From Burhinus oedicnemus (lineage: Eukaryota > Chordata > Aves > Charadriiformes > Burhinidae): 64,000 bases of DNA. The notes under the pieces were generated by a model that was given only the letters and a program-made list of their open reading frames with translations, had not been told where the DNA came from and searched no databases. Shown here in pieces: positions 14,001-25,420 of this stretch (position 1 is the stretch's first letter; each line of letters opens with the position of its first letter). The DNA lies in NCBI GenBank assembly GCA_008921705.1, contig VFFE01007012.1, positions 1,094,022 through 1,158,021 on the forward strand. Reading direction: 5' to 3'. The translations under genes and the position numbers were made by a program.

Positions 14001-14960
14001 GCAGCCAGTGTGAGGAGAAGGGAAGTTCAATTTACTGGAAAAGAAACCCATCTCCACCATTCATACACGGCCCTACAAACACACGAGCAGCATTGCTGCG
14101 CTGCAGGTAGACCAAGGCGAGATGCAGAGGCAGAATGGCCTAATGGTGCCCGCAAAGATGGGACAGGAGGAAGGGGAGGGGGAAGGAAAATCTGCGAGAT
14201 TGTACTGAAGACACAAGATGTCTCTTGGCAACTGCTAGGTAGAAACCTGAAGGACTAGGAGATGGTTACCACCCTCTCCCTGCCGGGATGGAGACCCAGG
14301 TCTCCAGAAGAGGAGCTGCCAGCAGGGAACCTGCTGGAGGAGGATAAAAGCACCTCCCCACAGGGATGTTTTCCGCCTGGACTCTTGGGCACCAATGCTG
14401 AAGCACATGGGGACGCAGAGTCACAGGAAGCAAAGTCAGCTCTGATACAGCACGCTCAGAAGCGGGAAACCTGATCTGCAGGAACTCATGCTCGTTTCTG
14501 CCCATTTATCTCCCTGTCTTTCTCTAATTACAGTTCCTCTGTCCGGAGCTATTACATCCCAGTTCCTGAGACACAGTTTTGGTGATTTCAGAGAAATTAA
14601 AGCAACCGATATAAAATCTGGACATTTACTCCAAGTAAAGCAAGAAGTATTAGGCTGCACTGTATCAAATTATGATCAGCTTTACCCCTCTAGGAAAGAC
14701 TTCACAAATAACCAACAGACCTGTGAGTACAAATTTTTGAACTCAAGGAGTCTATGAAGTATTTAATTTATTTGAAAATGCAGAAGCTTTGACCATCTCT
14801 TGTTTTATCAAAGCAAGATGCAAAGCCCTGGATCTCTTCAGTTACATCCTAGTCATCCATAATAAGGTGTTTTTATTAACAGAGCAGACATTAGGTGAGA
14901 TACTCTTGTTCTGCATCAGCCTCAAAAGGCTACTATGTTACATGTGATCCTGAAAGGAGG

Positions 14961-14997
14961 AAAAAAAAAAAAAAAGAAAGAAAAAAGGGAAAAAAAG
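14961..14997. repeat. A-rich low-complexity tract
   Basis: A run of 15 A is followed by A runs interrupted by G. No polyadenylation-type context marks it as a retrocopy tail. Confidence 0.85.
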
Positions 14998-16069
14998 AGC
15001 TTAAGCAGAGATAGGATGAGCTTCCCCATAACACATACTGTAATGTATTTACACAGTTCCTGCAGAGACTCCTTGGATGGACAACTATTTTATTTACACG
15101 GTGCTTTATACTTCAAGTTCGAGCCATTTACCTCAGCAACTATACATTTTTAAGCAGATAAAATCAGAAGAGATCAGACACCCTCAGGTGGAGGATTCCA
15201 GACAAAAAGCCTGTCAGTGACAGATTTTGGACTATGTTAGCCAAAAGTGAAAAGCAGTTGTGGACACTGTGTTTAAAGCTGGTTGTGTTGTCAATTATCT
15301 CACTGAAATAAGCCATATTCAAATCCATCTATGACATGACCAGTGGCAAAACCTGAAAAGGACAACATCTGACCTAAATGATGCTCATCCTGCAAACAAA
15401 TACCAATATTCTCTCTTGATAAAGATGGCAGGTTTTTTGGTGTTTTTACAAGGCAAATGACTATGAAAATCAGGTGAGCGATGGCTCACATACTGTATTA
15501 GTTAGAAGTCAGTAGCCTGCAAAGGTGCTGAGCATCCTCAATGCATTTTGCATTGCAGAAGTATTCAGCGCTTTACCGAAACAAGCCCCACAGCCAATTA
15601 AGAACTACTGATTACAAGAAGATGGTCTGAAACACAACTGCTTCTACATACAGAATAATTCCTCCCTTGTTACATTAAGCATTTCACCATTTACAGTAAC
15701 ACCCATTGGGCTCAGCTGCATTCACTGTCCATTGCAAAACAGTAGCTTTGCCCATAATTAACATATTTTGTCATGATAAGCAGGAAAAAGAGGCAGATGT
15801 CCATGTTGGTGGTCCCTCCTGCCTCCTTTCAAATATAAGACAGAAAGTGTGTATTGTTTTATCCTGTCCAAATTCAGCGAGGTCCAAAATTGCCCTAGCT
15901 AGTGGAAAGCCATCCTATGACATCCCAGGGATGCCAAGGGTGACAACAGCACAGACCTAAGTGCTACATTCCATCTCTGAAAGATTCATGGAGGCCATGA
16001 GCGGGACCAGGGTACCATACTGCCTGGAAAAGTGATGCAATTGTTTGGTTTTCTCCCACCACCACCACC

Positions 16070-16562
16070 CCAGGTAGCCAAGAAGGCCAATGGCATCCTG
16101 GCCTGTATCAAGAATAGTGTGGCCAGCAGGAGTAGGGAAGTGATCGTGCCCCTGTACGCAGCGCTGGTGAGGCCACAGCTTGAATACTGGGTTCAGTTTT
16201 GGGCGCCACAGTATAGGAGGGACATTGAGGTGCCGGAGCGTGTCCAGAGAAGGGCAACAAAGCTGGTGAGGAGTCTGGAGAACATGTCTTATGAGGAGCG
16301 GCTGAAGGAATTAGGATTGTTTAGTCTGGAGAAGAGAAGGCTGAGGGGAGACCTTATTGCTCTCTACAACTACCTGAAAGGAGGTTGTAGTGAGATGGGA
16401 GCTGGTCTCTTCTCTCAAGTAACTAGCAATAGGACAAGAGGAAACGGGTTCAAGTTGCACCAGGGGAGGTTTAGGCTGGACATTAGGAAAAAATTTTTCA
16501 CTGCAAGAGTTATCAAAGATTGGAAGAGGCTGCCCAGGGAGGTGGTTGAGTCACCCTCCTGG
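16070..16562 (+). mobile_element. CR1 retrotransposon fragment lacking its 3' end
   Basis: Plus-strand CR1 ORF2 tail. The open frame 16032-16610 covers it and contains ORF2 C-terminal blocks such as '[19 protein letters not shown]' and '[19 protein letters not shown]'. The reading frame is uninterrupted across the CR1 part, so this copy is relatively well kept. It enters abruptly near 16070 after a CCACCACCACCACC patch and loses CR1 similarity at about 16562, within the segment encoding '[11 protein letters not shown]'. The last part of ORF2 and the 3' untranslated region with the ATTCTATG terminus are missing. It is of the same sequence type as the copies at 6.2 and 54.3 kb. It cannot encode an active element. 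Confidence 0.93.
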
Positions 16563-19500
16563 GTGCAGAGGGGTCATCGGGTGAGAGAAGAATTGTCTGA
16601 ACGACAATAAATAGTCGTGGGTTTCTCAAACCATAACATCCTATGCCTTGTCAGAAAGCTTCTAGCCAGCTCAAACACTTAACACACTTTGCCTCTGAAG
16701 CTGCAAACAAGTCAGATATTTCTTATTAGACAATAATCTGAACACATGCACAGCTCATTTCTGCTGGCTCTTCAAGACTCCACTCATGTGCCTTGTCTAT
16801 TTGAGAACTACAGCAGCAGGTTAAGCTCTAGCCATGAGCTCGTTCTGATGTTCAAATCCAGTTAAAATGAATTATTAAACTGCTGAAATAAAATTAAATA
16901 AAAGTTATACAGCAATATTTCTTGCTGGCCCTACAGGCTGCACTCTGTCTTACATTATACAAGCCTATAAAATATTTAAAGTGACCACGTCTACACAATT
17001 TCACATAATTCAGTTGAGAGGAATATACTGCTAAACGAAATAAATCATGCTGGCATTTGTGTCTATGTAAGGCTAATATTAAATATAATTAAAATACTTT
17101 ATTTTTTTCCTAAGAGAAATTATACTAGGCTGACTGCATTTGAACAACAGTGATTGTTAACTATAGTTGTTTCATAGCCACCCCATACAGACTGCAAATA
17201 CAGGGGCAAGATCTTGAGCAAGCTCTTGGACATTTAGAAGTATATCTTGCATGAAATTCAAAACACCTAAGCTGTGCTGTAGCCCCAACATGCTGCTGGG
17301 CAATGTGAGCACGCCGGTGTGCACCTTCCAAAGTAGAGCAGTTTGAAGTCTCTGCACTGAAGTCCTCCGAGGAGCACAATCCAGACAATGTATTCAGAGA
17401 CATGGATAGCTTTGATTTCACTATAAACCACATCAAACAGGCATATTGACTTGAAAACACGGGAAGTCGACAGCAACATTTCAAAGATTTCTATTTTTTT
17501 GATGTGACAGCAAAGAGTGGGCGATCAGCTTTCTCTTCCGCAACATCCCCCACTTTCTAGGGCAGTGCCTCCTCCATCAAACTAAGGATGAGTTCAAAAC
17601 GTGGCCAATATGACACATGTAACACACACTTCTTCATGATGAGAGCAGGACACACACAATTATCATGGGTCAACTGATGACCAGAACAGTGGTCAATGAA
17701 AGTAACTCAAATTCTCTGCATGATCTTAGTTTTACTTGCAAGTCCGCAGCCTTTGCAAGATCGAGCCTAGAGGCTGCATTTTGTGTACAACCAGTTAAGA
17801 AACACAAGTCAAACTGTATGCTATTTGATAAGCAGAGTATTATGAAAATTCAGAAAGCAATACCAGTTATTTCAGCCCCCGCTAAGAATGCATGAACGTA
17901 CACACAAGACAGTTGTTCCATGAGATCATTTGAGAGACTGATTCAAATTATTATTGAAATGCTAGAGTGAAGATTTTTTTTTTCACGTCCTCTTACAATT
18001 ATTTTCCCAGCCATTATTCCTAAGGTGTATACTGGTAGTATAAAATTTTTATCCCATAAAGTTTCCATTATTCTACCTTTAGTAGCAAGGCTCTGATCTC
18101 TCAAGAGACTCATAAAGCCTCCTATATTATACCAAAACACAAGGTAAATTTTCTATTACTACAGAAATGGAGGCATTGTTTTGTTACTTTTTTATGCCAT
18201 ACTGTAATATGTATTCTAAATCCTGTGGTTTCCTATTGCCTTATTCTCCTTTGGCCCATCCAAAAGCATGTCACCTATGCTATACACATGGAATTATAAG
18301 AATAGGTAAGAAACAAAGCAGAGATTACTCAAAAGACTCACCCATACGTGCATACACTCCCATCACCGTCACATGGAGTCTCAGCAATCCTTTGTCTACT
18401 TAAAACCGCAGTGTCATCCTTAAATTACAAATTGAGAGAATAAGGTAGCTTCTCATTTTTCCAACAGCACAAGATCTCTGGTCTCCAGCAAACCCTGCCA
18501 GATTTGGAATTCATTTCTTCGGGACAATTTGTTAAGGAGCTGCGGCTGCCAGTCTCCTCCCAAAGAGCCTGAGGTGCCAAGCCCAGAGGATTTGGAAGTT
18601 GGCGTATGCTGTTGTGTAACCTGGAAAGACAACCTCCTGGGGCAAGCACGACACAAACCGTTTAGCCCATTGCAGGTGAACATCAACACTTCAAGGGCCA
18701 CCTGCAAAATACTTGATAGCTTATACAGAGAATGGTTCGCAGGTGTTACCTGCTCTCGGCATGAAACAGGGCTTGGCAAGCAAGCTTGTGCAAGCTGACA
18801 CCTCCAGATGGCTTCAGAGCAGCCAAATGCACAGAAGACAAAGCTCGGCTCAGGGAGAAATAGCATCCAGCCTTTCTGCATGTGAAGGAAAGCAATCCTG
18901 AGGTTATGGAGCTCCCGAACTCCAATGGGACACCAACTTTGCAACTAAAAAACCAGCACGGCAGACTGCAGCAACCAGTCTTAGTACTTTTGGTTGGCTC
19001 CTCACCTTATAACATCTTATTCATCACTCAACTGTATTTCAGTGACCTCCAGACACCCCAAAGCAGGCAGCAGAAAACTTACCTAGAGCTAGGAGACTCC
19101 AGGCTCCACGTGAGCCAATTAACCAGCCTGCTCAATGACTTCGTGCCCTCCCATCATGGGTACAAGGACCAAAAGGCAGCAGCATCTTTACTAATTTCTC
19201 TCAGAATTCTTTACACAGGTTAAGTAAGGAGAAAGACAGTAAACCCCACTGCCCTGTAGGTCAGGGAAGAGCTGTGTGTTCTGGATTTTTCTGCATCTTT
19301 GCCCTGCCTTTTGGCTGCCCAGTTGTTTTAGTACAACAGGAAACCCTGAGGTTATCTATATTAAAGGAAGTATTTTCCTTTCTGCTCAGATTCTTTCCCA
19401 TTTAGCAATACTATCATCACTCATAGTGATTTTTCATGGACTAACTAGGCCGAGAAAATGAGTAATGTGTTATTCCTTACACATAGCTTTTCCAAAGGGC

Positions 19501-19691
19501 TTCTCTGCCCAGGGTGTGATGTGGTAGACCCTGTGCTGCCCTTGTTGCCGACTAACACAAATGCACACTGCAACCTCATATTCCACCCTTTGCTTGCCCA
19601 ACAAGGGGCAGCTGTTGCACACCAGGTCTGCTGGAAACACAGGTGGCTGGAGTCCTCCAGCATCCATCATATTGTAGGAAGCCACAGCAGT
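16563..19691. other. Unique non-coding sequence, no gene recognised
   Basis: No gene, RNA or mobile element is recognised. The overlapping frames around 18425-18944 on both strands are short and mutually exclusive, and no domain can be seen in them. The sequence ends in a poly(A) run at the first assembly gap. Confidence 0.55.
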
Positions 19692-19714
19692 AAAAAAAAA
19701 AAAAAAAAAAAAAA
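19692..19714. repeat. Poly(A) run, 23 bases
   Basis: Uninterrupted A run immediately before GTTGACCAT and the assembly gap. Confidence 0.9.
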
Positions 19715-19723
19715 GTTGACCAT

Positions 19724-19743
19724 NNNNNNNNNNNNNNNNNNNN
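19724..19743. other. Assembly gap (20 N)
   Basis: Exactly 20 undetermined bases. The right edge is an 18-base G run (19744-19761), which suggests either a difficult homopolymer or low-signal poly-G read ends. True gap length is unknown. Confidence 0.98.
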
Positions 19744-19761
19744 GGGGGGGGGGGGGGGGGG
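19744..19761. repeat. Poly(G) run at gap edge
   Basis: Eighteen G in a row directly after the N gap. It may be genomic or a sequencing artefact. Confidence 0.9.
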
Positions 19762-21100
19762 AATGCCCATGATTTTCCTGAAAGAAAACAAAATTCTAAC
19801 TTTTCTGCTAGGACAATTTCCTCAAATTTTACTGTTCAGGGAAGGGAATTAAGTGAATTATTTCCTGCTACATCAGAATACTTTTTGACCGCCCTAAGAC
19901 ATTTTGCGTTCAATCAATTCACACTGTATCACATTACTTTCTTACTGCTATCAATGTATTACTGAATGGCAACAAGTTCAAGCCAGCATTATTTCTCTTG
20001 TTCCAGGCACTTCAGCTGTCATGGTGCATGTACCTTTTCCTCTGACCAAATCATATGGATTTATCTGACTTCAGAGAATTACAGAAATCACACAGGGGCC
20101 TGAAGACTCCAAGCCCTCCTCTGGGCGTGGCTTTATCTCCTGAACTGCAGCAAAGAAACAAATATGCCACAGTAGGAAACATTTTAATATCAAACTGATT
20201 TGTAAGAATACTGCTACTCATCCCATATACTGAAACAAAACACTTCCATTCCAGAATTGTTAAGATTTTTTTAATTTTTTTTTTTAAATAAAAAATGGCT
20301 AAATTAAACATTATGGATTTCAAAATAACCTCAGAACCTTTGTTTTCCACGGAAAGTAATTTCACCCTTCGTATAGTTGTGTCCTCAGCTTACTTTTGGG
20401 TGATGGGAAGGCTTGGGTACATTACCAACCCAAGGAGCAAGAGAAACACATGCTGCGTGACCTTTCTGAAGTGGGCATCAACCTAGACCTCAAGGTCTAG
20501 TCTTTTCATTCTGAACCTCAGTTCTTAATTTGAGATGAAAAAAACCCAGCTGAAATGGCAGAATTTTCCACCTGATGGAAATCCTAAATTCATCCAGGTC
20601 AGCGATCCTCTCCCGGCTCCATGCAGACAACTGCTTTCCCCAGAGCGTGGCAGAGGAGTGACTTCTCAAACCAGCCCACAATATTACACCAGACTGCTGT
20701 GGACTTGTACATGACAATCAGCTGTTGTGGAAAACATGAGAAAGTAAATTCCAGGTAAGAGGTTAATCACAGAGTTAATGTTATTTGCAGACTCACTGGA
20801 GTTCCTACAAGCAGTTAAATGGAAAAGGCTTTTGACTGATGGACCCCAAAATTATCTCAGTTCATTGCAGACCTTACTAGTTCACAATATTTTCTTGAAG
20901 ACCTCTACAGAAATTTCTTTAACATGTTTTAATTTCTTATGTGTCACCAGAAAAGGTAAATCCTAGCCATACATCTTCCAACCAAAACAGGTGGAAAAAA
21001 TTCTCTTTTATTATTTTCTTAGTTTTATTTTGCTCTCTGATATCCGAGTTCAAAAAGGAACATAATTAAAAATTTACTCTTCAGAACCAAGTTTTCATCT
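19762..21100. other. Unique non-coding sequence, no gene recognised
   Basis: AT-rich sequence with no supportable gene. It contains a 7-bp-stem hairpin at 20483-20500 (CTAGACC, loop TCAA, GGTCTAG) and a short T-rich patch near 20270-20285. Confidence 0.55.
20483..20500. repeat. Short inverted repeat (hairpin)
   Basis: CTAGACC at 20483-20489 and GGTCTAG at 20494-20500 surround a 4-base loop. It is a compact hairpin at a length expected by chance. Confidence 0.5.
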
Positions 21101-21103
21101 TCG

Positions 21104-21150
21104 CCCCCCCCCCCCCCCCGATCCGGGGTGGGGGGCGGAGAGGAGGAGGG
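21104..21150. repeat. C16 run followed by G-rich tract (G4 / hairpin potential)
   Basis: Sixteen C (21104-21119) are followed within six bases by GGGG, T, GGGGGG, and then GGAGAGGAGGAGGG. The C and G runs are complementary and could pair. The G-rich side has spaced G tracts compatible with a G-quadruplex on the plus strand, and the C run with an i-motif. The minus-strand glycine-rich patch inside frame 21025-21405 is a translation artefact of this tract. Confidence 0.75.
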
Positions 21151-21299
21151 TGCGAGGAGCAGAAAAGGCCTCGACCGCTTAGCAACAATCAAAACCATCA
21201 GTGCACTGCCAACACTATTCTCATCCCAAACCCAAAACACAGCACCACACCAGCTGCTACCAAGAAAGTCAACCCCATCCCAGTCAAAATCATGACAGG

Positions 21300-21353
21300 G
21301 GGAAAAAAATAAAAATAAAAAGGGAAAAAAATAAAAATAAAAAAGAAAAAAAG
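21300..21353. repeat. A-rich tract with 22-bp tandem duplication
   Basis: A unit of GGG, seven A, T, five A, T, five A (21300-21321) is repeated at 21322-21344 with one additional A, followed by a further A run. It is simple-sequence expansion. Confidence 0.85.
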
Positions 21354-23460
21354 ACTTCCCGTCACATAAATAATGAAAAAGGTGCTCAAAGACTGAAAAT
21401 TTCACACACAGCTTTTGAAGTTATTTTTTACTTCTTTATATTTTGTTGCATGCTCTACCTGCTGGTTCTTCTTCCCTTGGTAGCTTGACAAGTTCTTCTT
21501 AAAAAAGATTTTTAAAAGGCTGAGAAGACAAGGATTCAAGAAGTTTTCACTGATCTGGTCCAAATAGAAGAAAGATTCTTTTTGTTGATTATGCAAACTG
21601 CAATCCTTTGAACAAAAGGCACTTGACCCACATGATGCCAAATCTTTTCTCAGCTGAGAGCTCACACAATGCAGGCTCCATCCACAGCAGCACAAGTGTA
21701 ACAGGCGAGGGGAAAAAAATTTAAACCAATCTCCTCCTTTGGCTCACCATTTAGAAATTATCTTTTTGCCATTTAGGCATGAAGAAGCGTCATGTTTTGC
21801 TGTATTGTTTTTCTGTGGGAGACAGTGCCCAGGTGCAGGCGGGCAAGGTGACAGAGCGGTGCCTGCAGGTAACACGGGCAGCAGCTCCGCCAGCCACGCA
21901 GGCGAACGCAGCTCCCAGCGTCAGTCCGCACCGGGCGCACTTCCTCAGAGCTCGCTGCATTACCCACAAAACGGTTACAAAACAAAAGCAAATCTCCGGA
22001 AAACCATTCAACTGTAATCTCTATAGACATTTCCAGCATCAGCCAGCCAAAAGGCAAGAGAGTCACCTTTCTCCTTAGCTTACCTTTACTCAGCTTTCCT
22101 TTCTACTTGCACCCTTCCCCAAGCTACCAAACACAGGTTAACCCCTTACAAAGCGCTGTGCTTTCCACAACCTAACACAAAACTCACATTTCTAACACTT
22201 CAGACAGGTAGCTCCCCCCAAAGCCACTCACCGTCATCCTTCACCGCACATTTTTAGGTACCGGGATGCTACCCGCTGTCTTGGTGTGAGAACGGTGCCA
22301 AGCAGACCACAGGTCTAAACCAAATCTTTCAGGGTGTGCTTCAGGCTTTGCACAGCCTGCGTCAGACGTGGCTAGCGCAAAGTAACGAAACCCAATCCGC
22401 ATCACAGGAAAGAGCGAACCTTGTAGAAAAGGGCTCAATGAAAACATAGCCCATGCTTCATATAGCTCGTGAAAGCCGGGAGAAGTCACACCTCAAAGCA
22501 CTGCTGCTCCTGGCATTTGAGCCTCCATCCCGCTAGTTTTATCTTGGCTTAATCTCCTGGGAAGAACTTGGAGAACCAGATGCATCGACCTCCAAATCCC
22601 TTGCTATTTTCTCTTGTAAATGAAATACAAATTAATCATGCTACAATAGCCACAAGGGTGCTGAGATGACCTTCGTCAGACAGCACTCCACAGGCCACGC
22701 TGAATCCAGAGGTACGCAGCGTTGACCGCGCTCCGAGCACAACAACTGTCTCCAAACCAGAGAAGTGGTTTGAATCAGCAGTTCTCACGCTCAGATAAAT
22801 AGAGTTGTGAAGCAGATGGAATACACAACGGTACGTATAAATGCTTTCCTTTTCCTCTGCTTTCTTCAGTCAAAAAGAACACAAAGCTAATTCGCAAATG
22901 TGGACTCTCAGTGTATTAGCAGTCTGCCTCTGCGGTCTCACAGTGTAAAGAACGCGGAAATTAAAGGTTTGAAAACCGTATCTTTTCTAAGCCAAATGGG
23001 TTCCTTTAAGTCACTAATAGCTTTGCAGAAAATTCCCCTGTGAAGACGAAGGGGGATGATATGTTAGAAACGCTGTTCTGAGCTAAATTATGAGTACTGC
23101 ATGCGGCCAGGCTGTAGAAACGTTTTCCTCATGATTAAACAGAATTACTGGAAGGCTTATTGTATGCATACGTTGATTAACTTTAATTGCAGAGTTGTTA
23201 CGAAACTGGCAGGAAAGAACACCATAGACCACAGTAAGTTCCTGGGAACTCCTCATGTTGAGAAAATTCAGGAGAAAAATGTAGGGAAGTAAAATTGGCA
23301 TGCAGGATACCCACCTCCTCAGCTTACACTGCCGTTCTGCTGAGGCAGCGTTCCCATCACTTCACAGCAGGAGCTTTCCCACTTCCCGATACAAAACGCT
23401 TGTGTCTTCCTCACACAGCAGTAACACAGCGTCATCTCCAAGGAAAAAAATGACAAGTGG
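21354..23460. other. Unique sequence with CpG-denser patches
   Basis: No gene is recognised. CpG dinucleotides are visibly denser at 21820-21970, 22230-22490 and 22690-22760 than in the surrounding AT-rich DNA. A good minus-strand splice donor lies at 22232/22231 (GACG followed by GTGAGT). All three frames contain stops just upstream of that donor, so any exon there would be non-coding. A weak promoter or first-exon region is possible but unproven. Confidence 0.4.
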
Positions 23461-23469
23461 ATAACTCAC

Positions 23470-23555
23470 CTAAAAGTCTCCATGAAACAGCAGTTTCACG
23501 GGTGGTTTCAAAACCAGAAGAGAGATAATACCGTGTTTGATGGTGTGGTACATGC
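23470..23555 (-). other. Candidate minus-strand exon (weak)
   Basis: On the minus strand an acceptor-like GTTGCAG ends at 23556 and a strong donor (TTTTAG followed by GTGAGT) begins at 23469. The enclosed 86 bases have one open frame, with the first G completing a codon and then reading 'HVPHHQTRYYLSS' onward. The pyrimidine tract before the acceptor is poor. No protein family is recognised. Confidence 0.15.
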
Positions 23556-23783
23556 CTGCAACTTTAAAGATTATTGACATGAAGCTGCTATTCACACCAA
23601 AGCCTCCCTCAAGCACTCCAGTCTCATGGTTTTTCAGACACCCTGCATAAATCCCAAGTAACGCTTCCCTGTAACAGTCACAACTGTGAGCATAGCATCT
23701 TTTTTCAGCCTCTGATTTACACTACAGCATCACTTTAAAATGTCTTCCACGCTTTTGGGATATATAAGAAGTTTGCTTTTTTT

Positions 23784-23830
23784 AAAAAACAAACAAACAA
23801 AAAATCCCCAAAAAACAAAAAAAACCCCCA
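23784..23830. repeat. A-rich (AAAC)n low-complexity tract
   Basis: A runs interrupted by C and CCCC blocks. This is the complement type of the T/G-rich tracts seen elsewhere in the window. Confidence 0.8.
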
Positions 23831-25053
23831 CCAACTACTAGATATAACAGCACCGGAGACATGGTACATATGGATAAATACACAGTCCACCCCCTCACCC
23901 CAAGAGGCCATAAGACCTGAAACACAAAGATTTGAAGCATGTATTCTATTAACAGTTAGTGACGCTTGATCACTACATTTTAAGTCCCACAAGTAATAAG
24001 CAGTAATAACAGAAACCAACACAGTCTCTGGCATCACCATTGTTCATTTTTTCCTTTATGTGTTGGTGTCATCATCACCACGATGAAAGCTTTGAGCTCA
24101 GTTTATCATTTGGATGGGTGAATAGCCATACAGGGAGGGATGAACATGCGTTTGAAATGTAATAGCAAATGCAATGTCAAATTGGAGGCCTACATCTTCT
24201 GCCTTCCTTTCTTTCTTTCAACAAGGTTATTGAAAGTGGTTCAAAAGCACATTTTAGTTTCAACTCATTCCCATAGCCACACCTCTATGTGGCTTGTGGC
24301 ACACGCACCCTCAGAGAGCAAAGGATCAACTCCCACCAGAAAAGCTTGATCCTATTTGCACTGAAACATACTTCTTAAACCTTTAGAACACACAGAACTT
24401 GGAAGAACACCAGGATTCGCTGATTCACTCTGAAACACATCACTGCAAACCAGTGAGTGCTTTACTGAACCCTTTTCCGCTTCTCAGATTGGTTCTTCAC
24501 CTGAGCAAGTTCAGTCTCAGAGAACACCAGACATCAGTTCTGCAGCCGCTCACTTTGGAGGTCTTCCACAAGCCTCAGCCACCGAGCCCGTGCGGGAGCC
24601 ATCCTCCATGCTCCCGATCAACGGCAACAGGAACAAAGTGCCCTTGGCTGGAAAGGCACACGATGTGTCACAGAGACACTAATTTATCACAAGTATCTGC
24701 TGACTAAATTAGCCGAGCTCTAGAACGTGGCTGTTAACAGGACCCATCAAATTGCTTTAAGGACCATGAAGTAGACACCTACCTACATAAAGACAAGCAG
24801 AAAAGCAAAACAGCCAAATGCAAAACATTCATAATTCACCAACTGCTTCCCATGTCAGAGGCACTAATTTATCCCAGGGTTAGAACTGTCCTGTTCCTAA
24901 GCGGGAAGCAGCAGCATTCTGATTCTTGCAGATAAGGATATAAAATTTCTAGGGTATAAGGGAGGAAGAGAGCTATTTCATCTTTTCTGACTCTCAGAGA
25001 TGAGGAAACACATCAGACTGCCCCTGAGAATCCTGCTGGAGCTCAGGTGGGCT

Positions 25054-25081
25054 GGGAGGAGGAGGAAGAGGAGGAGGAAGG
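25054..25081. repeat. GGA-rich purine tract
   Basis: Imperfect (GGA)n of about 28 bases. Read on the minus strand it is a strong pyrimidine tract followed by CAG, which resembles a splice acceptor, but no open exon with a donor follows it. Confidence 0.75.
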
Positions 25082-25255
25082 CAGCTACAACCTGTGTCAC
25101 GTTTTTCCCCCCACAGTTTTGCTAGGTACAAAGCAAACCAGCATGAATTAAAATTTATTCTTTCAGTCAAATGATGTTCTAAGATAGGTATTCATGAACC
25201 TCCCATGTTCATGATGACCCCCAGAGAATTCAAGTTGTCAAGTTTAAACTTTTAC

Positions 25256-25420
25256 CTGCCTCTGACTGCAGCCTGGAGCGCGTGAGCTCCACAAGCCCTT
25301 CCCTTATGCCAGAGGCAGAGATCACTGGCAGCAGCTTTGTGTTACCGCAGATCACACACGGCTGTCCGTCTTTTACAGAGTCACCAATGGACCTCCGCAT
25401 TGACAAAATCCTACAGCCCT
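25256..25420 (-). other. Candidate minus-strand coding exon, phase 1-1, 165 bp
   Basis: On the minus strand the sequence has an acceptor ATTCCCTTTGCAG ending at 25421 and a donor GCAG followed by GTAAAAG at 25256/25255. The 165 bases are open in the frame set by a phase-1 entry and exit, and include 'SIGDSVKDGQPCVICGNTK' (a CxxC pair). The segment has several CpGs, more than its neighbours, as exons often do. The surrounding minus-strand frame is open over 25230-25571, but the plus strand is also open over 25282-25641, which weakens the case. I do not recognise the protein family. It could be a real exon of a minus-strand gene, an old pseudo-exon, or chance. Confidence 0.3.

Larger units (their letters stand above)
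6798..16069. other. Unique non-coding sequence, no gene recognised
   Basis: No gene can be supported. Several open frames of 90-140 codons overlap on opposite strands (for example 7789-8217 minus and 13033-13425 plus) and show no recognisable domain, signal peptide or consistent codon bias. Embedded features are a microexon-like splice pair at 7286-7316, a 29-bp tandem duplication at 11031-11088, a short direct repeat near 12656 and 12743, and an A-rich tract at 14961-14997. The stretch 11340-11900 is AT-rich and repeat-free. Confidence 0.6.

Noticed and set aside
19458..19791. Frames spanning the first assembly gap
   Set aside because: They include undetermined bases and homopolymers, so the reading is not real.
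21025..21405. Minus-strand 126-codon frame with glycine and phenylalanine runs
   Set aside because: It is built from the C16/G-rich tract and the A-rich duplication; low-complexity artefact.
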